Source: Sphacelaria rigidula (taxonomy: Eukaryota; Phaeophyceae; Sphacelariales). From it: DNA of 22,083 nt. The notes under the pieces were generated by a model. It did not search any database, was not told the DNA's origin, and worked only from the letters and a program-made list of their open reading frames with translations. How positions within the stretch are numbered: position 1 is the stretch's first letter; every line of letters starts with the position of its first letter. The DNA lies in contig CAXNAA020000356.1 of the NCBI GenBank assembly GCA_964200075.2, forward strand, positions 1-22,083, given 5' to 3'. This document shows positions 18,659 through 22,083 of the stretch, piece by piece. The position numbers and the translations under genes were made by a program.

Positions 18659-19000
18659 ATCGTCATCCGACTCTTCCGCACTTGAGTACACCTGATTACG
18701 CGCGGCGGCCGCGGCCGCGGCGGCGAGGGCATTCCTACTCCTAGTTTGCTTTAATTTGAGTGCCCTAGAACGCCGTCTCTCCCCGGCTGCCTCGGGAGAC
18801 ATCAGTACCGATTTAGGTGAAGCTGCTGCCGCCTCGGCCAGGGACCGGAGGGAGTCCATGGAAGGAGACGATGAAGACGAAGCTGTTGGGGATGGTGGCA
18901 CTTTGTTTTGCTGTTGGTGCTGCTGTTGTTTGTGCTGCTGCCCGAGGGTACCGGACGCGACTGCTCCAGTGCATTGCGTCTGCATGTCCAGTGGCGGCAT
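18659..19000 (-). CDS. bZIP transcription factor, exon 1 (N-terminal)
   Basis: This exon encodes residues 1-114. The ATG at 18998-19000 is preceded directly by an in-frame TAA, which fixes the start if there is no upstream coding exon; the context is AAGTAAATGCCG. The sequence is low-complexity: a His/Gln run (QQHKQQQHQQQNK, about 22-34), a Ser run (about 40-48), an Arg/Lys patch (ERRRSRALKLKQTRSR) and an Ala run of eight, ending EESDDD at a consensus GTGAGT donor in phase 0. These are typical of disordered regulatory regions of transcription factors. The gene is divergent from the plastid protein gene at 19765, so the 764 bp between them should hold both promoters. The total protein would be about 508 residues with the exons given here. 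Confidence 0.7.
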
Positions 19001-19764
19001 TTACTTTTGAACGGAAGCTGTACCGATAGATGAGCAAGTCGCAGGTCACAGTCCTCTTGTACTGTGAACACCTGTCTATTTTGGTATTTGTTCACCAGTG
19101 CCACTTTGTACACGCCCTTCTATGTACAAAATGCCGTGAAACGACGGGATCCAGTTGCAGCGGATACCGCCTGCAACAATGAAACCCCCCTACTGTGTCT
19201 CTGTTCCTCTCTATTCTCCTGCTCTCTTCTCCCCCCTTCCCCCCCGCCCTGCTTGCAGCAAGCACCGCGTTGACACTGAGCGATAGTACCACAACAGTCT
19301 TCGTTTTGTGGCTCTTCGATCTTGGGTAGGAGGCTACCGGTATGCGCCCTGGTCAATGATGACGGGTTCTTGAAGGTGGTGAGTTGAGCTTAAGCTAAAA
19401 ACGCCAAAATATCATAAACGGGGTTGACATTCTTACCGCATGACATATGGTCATACGTTACGGTGCAGTTTTGCCCGGTCTCCGACTGATGCTACAATAC
19501 ATAAATCCGTGTTTTTTTATCGTTAAATCATTTATTTTAGCAGTCTAGCATGAAAATAAGCATATTCCCTTCGAGTATTGCAGGTTATTATTGCTCTAAT
19601 AGAATATATGGGGGGTACGAATCGTCTTTGTCGTGTTTTTTGTGCTGGATCTCATCTTCGATATATCGACCGCGGGTCTGTACAGCTGTATAATTCGGCA
19701 ACACGCGGGTGACACTACTGTATCACGCTGCCGTCTGCGGCACGCGAACATTACATCAAGCAAG
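19001..19764. promoter_or_regulatory. Divergent intergenic region between bZIP and plastid-protein genes
   Basis: This separates two start codons that face away from each other, so both promoters and 5' UTRs should lie here. It becomes AT-rich toward 19500-19560. I do not see a TATA box at a position I could defend. One short C/T-rich tract lies at 19185-19260. Confidence 0.4.
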
Positions 19765-20082
19765 ATGATCGCAACTACTCGTGTCGCGGCTATGCCGCTA
19801 ATAATCTTTCTCTGTTTTTCCCTGTTTCGACAAGGCAAAGCCTTCGCTTTTCCTATGCGACAGGCTGTCACACTTAGAACACGTGGTTCAGCGCCAGCAG
19901 GTGAACAGATATCATGGCATCACCGGGCGAGGCACGGGTCGGGGGATGACAGACGAATGGCGTCGAGCACGGGCAAGCTGAGGATGTCGGAGATGCCTGA
20001 GGACTATCCCTCAGATACTGGAGACGATCGATTCTCGGAAGTTGGTGCGAGTTCATACGGTACCACCGGTAGATTCACGTAG
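19765..20082 (+). CDS. Plastid-targeted protein, first exon
   Basis: The ATG at 19765-19767 opens a frame with a bipartite heterokont plastid presequence. A signal peptide (MIATTRVAAMPLIIFLCFSL) runs into the cleavage region QGKAFAFPMRQ, where a Phe after the cleavage site and the following Pro fit the ASAFAP motif. An Arg/Ser/Thr-rich transit peptide follows, up to about GKLRMS (residues 71-76). The mature part would begin near EMPEDYPSDTGDD. The frame ends at TAG after 105 residues, but several GT donors lie in the last 15 codons (for example G/GTGCGAG), so the rest of the mature protein is probably in downstream exons. I could not identify such exons before the window ends. The identity of the mature protein is unknown; an upstream GTG in frame is not a plausible start. 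Confidence 0.55.
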   Translation: MIATTRVAAMPLIIFLCFSLFRQGKAFAFPMRQAVTLRTRGSAPAGEQISWHHRARHGSGDDRRMASSTGKLRMSEMPEDYPSDTGDDRFSEVGASSYGTTGRFT

Positions 20083-20631
20083 TCATCACACGGAAAACGG
20101 CCCGCATCTTCAACCACATTGCAAACGGTCAGATCGTGAGTTTGACATGTTTCATGTTTCGCCTCACCTGATTTACGCCCAAGGAGCAGCTTGTATAACT
20201 AGTTGGCACGGTAGGTCATTTCTCCATTTCTTGGGGCAGTGTTGTTTATGTGTGATAGAGGGCTGGCTTCTTTACGACCTGCAACGGCGACGGTAGGACA
20301 CACAACAGGTATGACGACGTCGCCAGGATTATACGATCATGGGGGACGACCATCCCGAAGAATCCGAGCATAAGATTCCGGGGGTATGATGCCGTCACAA
20401 CGGCTCAGGATTCTATTTGCACAGACACGGCACAATCAACTGGGTGTAGTACAGGCTGGCGGTATCGCCTCACAGACAGCAAAAGCAGCACACTTATCAC
20501 ACACTGCGCTACCGGTACATAAACAGCAGCTGTCCATAGCACTCGTGGACTCAATTATTGAGTCTGAAAAAGTGTGCACCAGTACAACAACAGTAGAGTT
20601 GGTGACCCATCACACCGTAGGGCTCATGGTC
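20083..20631. other. Downstream of plastid-protein exon; probable intron or intergenic
   Basis: A plus-strand frame from ATG 20386 runs to a TGA at 20674-20676 (96 residues) with unremarkable composition and no motif. It could be a chance frame or an exon, and I cannot decide. Confidence 0.3.
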
Positions 20632-20724
20632 GGTCCTGCTTTTGCCCAGATACGATGGGAGCACCCCGAAGCTTGAGCCATCAAAATCTGGAAGTGCTGA
20701 AGGGTTCAAATCCCTTCACGACCA
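20632..20724 (+). ncRNA. Possible structured RNA with tRNA-like T arm
   Basis: The 3' part has a perfect T-arm-like hairpin: TGAAGGG and CCCTTCA close a TTCAAAT loop, matching a B box (GGGTTCAAATCC). The end CACGACC pairs with GGTCCTG at 20632-20638 at 6 of 7 positions. Between them CCAGAT pairs with ATCTGG (20646-20651 with 20686-20691), enclosing GATGG/CCATC. No proper D or anticodon arm forms and the length (93) is high, so it is not a normal tRNA. A tRNA-derived repeat or other folded RNA is possible. Confidence 0.25.
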
Positions 20725-21430
20725 GGTGCATTCATTTATCAAATAATCATCTTGTTCACTTTGTGCATGGCTGTCGGCCATGATGGGTCGTCTTGGGGGG
20801 CTCAGCTGAACAGTAGTTGAGCCAGCAGTCCCGTGGGTGAACAACTCCGTGGGAAACATTTTTCAGGGAGGCGGGGTATTCGGGAACCCGTGCAATGGAC
20901 CTCGGAACAAGCGGAACATTCGCACACCATTGAAAGAGAACGTTACGTTACCGTGCACATGGACATGGACGATAGATGCCGCCTTCAGTAACGATCTGGG
21001 ACTCTCTGCAATAATATTCATACGTTCAAAAAATTACAGGTTACAGCATCTTCAGTTTTCATGAACGACGTCGCGGACCCGCGGTCAAACGATAGGACAG
21101 ACACGCTTTTTCAAGCGTAGACACCCCCCCCTCACTTCCTCTTGGTGTAGGCATTACTGTGATACAGACCCCATCTGGTTCACCTCTACAATATATGTCA
21201 AGTTCCATGGTGCTGAATTACCTGTTTCATCAGCAGCGCTCACTTCCCTGTTCGCCGTTTCACATGACTACATCAATCCGTGACGAAGAGGTAGTTGACG
21301 GGATGTCGAAACATCCACCACGACCGCGGGATACTAGTCATCCAACGGTGCTCAGGATGGAATAGAGCACAGGTCGGACAGATCATCTCCCTTCAGTTCC
21401 CTGTAGTTTTATTTTAGTGCAGCTCCCTAG
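20725..21430. other. No gene recognised
   Basis: There are only short frames without motifs. If the plastid-protein gene continues to the right, this could be intronic. Confidence 0.35.
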
Positions 21431-21770
21431 TGAGCTGTGAGAGCTGCATGAGCTACGCTATTTTCACCAGATGAGCTACCAACCCGCAGCTCATCATCGC
21501 ATAGACTGACTCCCTGGGTAAGCTGTGAGAGCTACATGAGCCCTGTGTGTTTGTCCTAGATGAACCATGAGAGCTACATGAGCTACGCATGTCTACCCTG
21601 GATGAGCTACGAGAGCTACATGAGCTACGCATGTTTGTTCTAGGTGAGCTACCAACCCGTGGCACATCAGCGCACGTTTCCCCTGGGTGAGCTATCGGGC
21701 GTAGCTCACATGTACATGTTTGAGCACAAGTGAGCTACAGCCCGCGGATGAGCTAGCCCACGAGCTGTCC
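21431..21770. repeat. Minisatellite of about 42-bp units (eight diverged units)
   Basis: Eight units each start with TGAGCT or a close variant, at 21431, 21472, 21519, 21561, 21603, 21645, 21688 and 21731. Unit lengths are 41-47 bp, with three consecutive units of exactly 42. The best-conserved part is GAGAGCTACATGAGCTACGC. Because 42 is a multiple of three, one minus-strand frame (21453-21665) reads as 14-residue Ser/Cys/Arg repeats, but it has no support as a gene. Confidence 0.8.
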
Positions 21771-22083
21771 GACATATGGAATCGAGTTCACTTGAGGGTT
21801 TATACGACGTGTCGATACTCCAGATGTTGTACCATAAGCACCCATTTTTTTCGACCAGTTGATTGATTGACAGTCGCACATCAGCTGATCCCCTAGGTAT
21901 CCAGCTGCAGGCATTATCCACAAGATATACGTACACAAGGTAAACAGAATGGAAACCCTTGCTTCAAAAAGGCTCGAAAATGGAGAATGTGAAAAACGGT
22001 AGAGCAAACGGAGTGGAAGTGAACGAAAAAAGGGAGAAAAATATAACACAATACAAAGCAGAGAACAAGAGGGGTCGGGGGGG
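21771..22083. other. Right edge, nothing recognised
   Basis: The sequence becomes A/G-rich toward the end (repeated GAAAA and AGGGAG tracts) and finishes in a G run. No open frame with a motif was found. Confidence 0.4.

Noticed and set aside
20632-20724. Intact tRNA gene
   Set aside because: The T arm is good, but no D arm or anticodon arm with a 7-base loop can be drawn and the length is 93.
21431-21770. CRISPR-like array
   Set aside because: The units are contiguous and similar along their whole length, with no constant repeat separated by unique spacers; the genome is eukaryotic. It is a minisatellite.

Overview
The window looks like nuclear DNA of a photosynthetic stramenopile, most likely a brown alga or close relative. 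Three things point there. Genes are split by GT-AG introns. One gene opens with a signal peptide followed by an ASAFAP-like Phe motif, which is the address of a secondary plastid. Genes are sparse and separated by decayed repeats, long G/C homopolymer runs and two short N gaps (3373-3378, 18342-18350). Nothing bacterial (operons, Shine-Dalgarno sites) is visible. The species assignment is inference.

Layout. 254-892 (+) is the last exon of a divergent SET-domain protein whose upstream exons lie outside the window. 2191-3880 is a composite of degenerate copies of one unrecognised protein-coding repeat; two copies are direct (2191-2445, 2567-2734) and one inverted (3622-3880). 4460-6810 (-) is a two-exon gene for a small multi-pass membrane protein of unknown function (about 207 aa), with a 1.7-kb intron holding a tRNA-like Pol III element. 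6811-10978 has no gene I can defend, but holds a TA microsatellite and an element marked by AACTGGT motifs and a hairpin.

10979-19000 (-) is the main gene, a bZIP transcription factor in at least four exons. The basic region and first zipper leucine are in the exon at 17846-18007. The rest of the zipper is at 12057-12318, across a 5.5-kb intron. The join is in phase 0 and restores the heptad exactly. That intron carries a 102-bp near-perfect hairpin, a second tRNA-like element, a relative of the AACTGGT element, a tandem duplication and another copy of the repeat-family ORF.

19765-20082 (+) is the first exon of a plastid-targeted protein, divergent from the bZIP gene with 764 bp between start codons. 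The right end holds a possible folded RNA (20632-20724) and a minisatellite of about 42-bp units (21431-21770).

The genes do not form an evident pathway. I did not find a defence system, CRISPR array or intact transposon. All exon boundaries are read from splice motifs and reading frame only; no transcript data were available.
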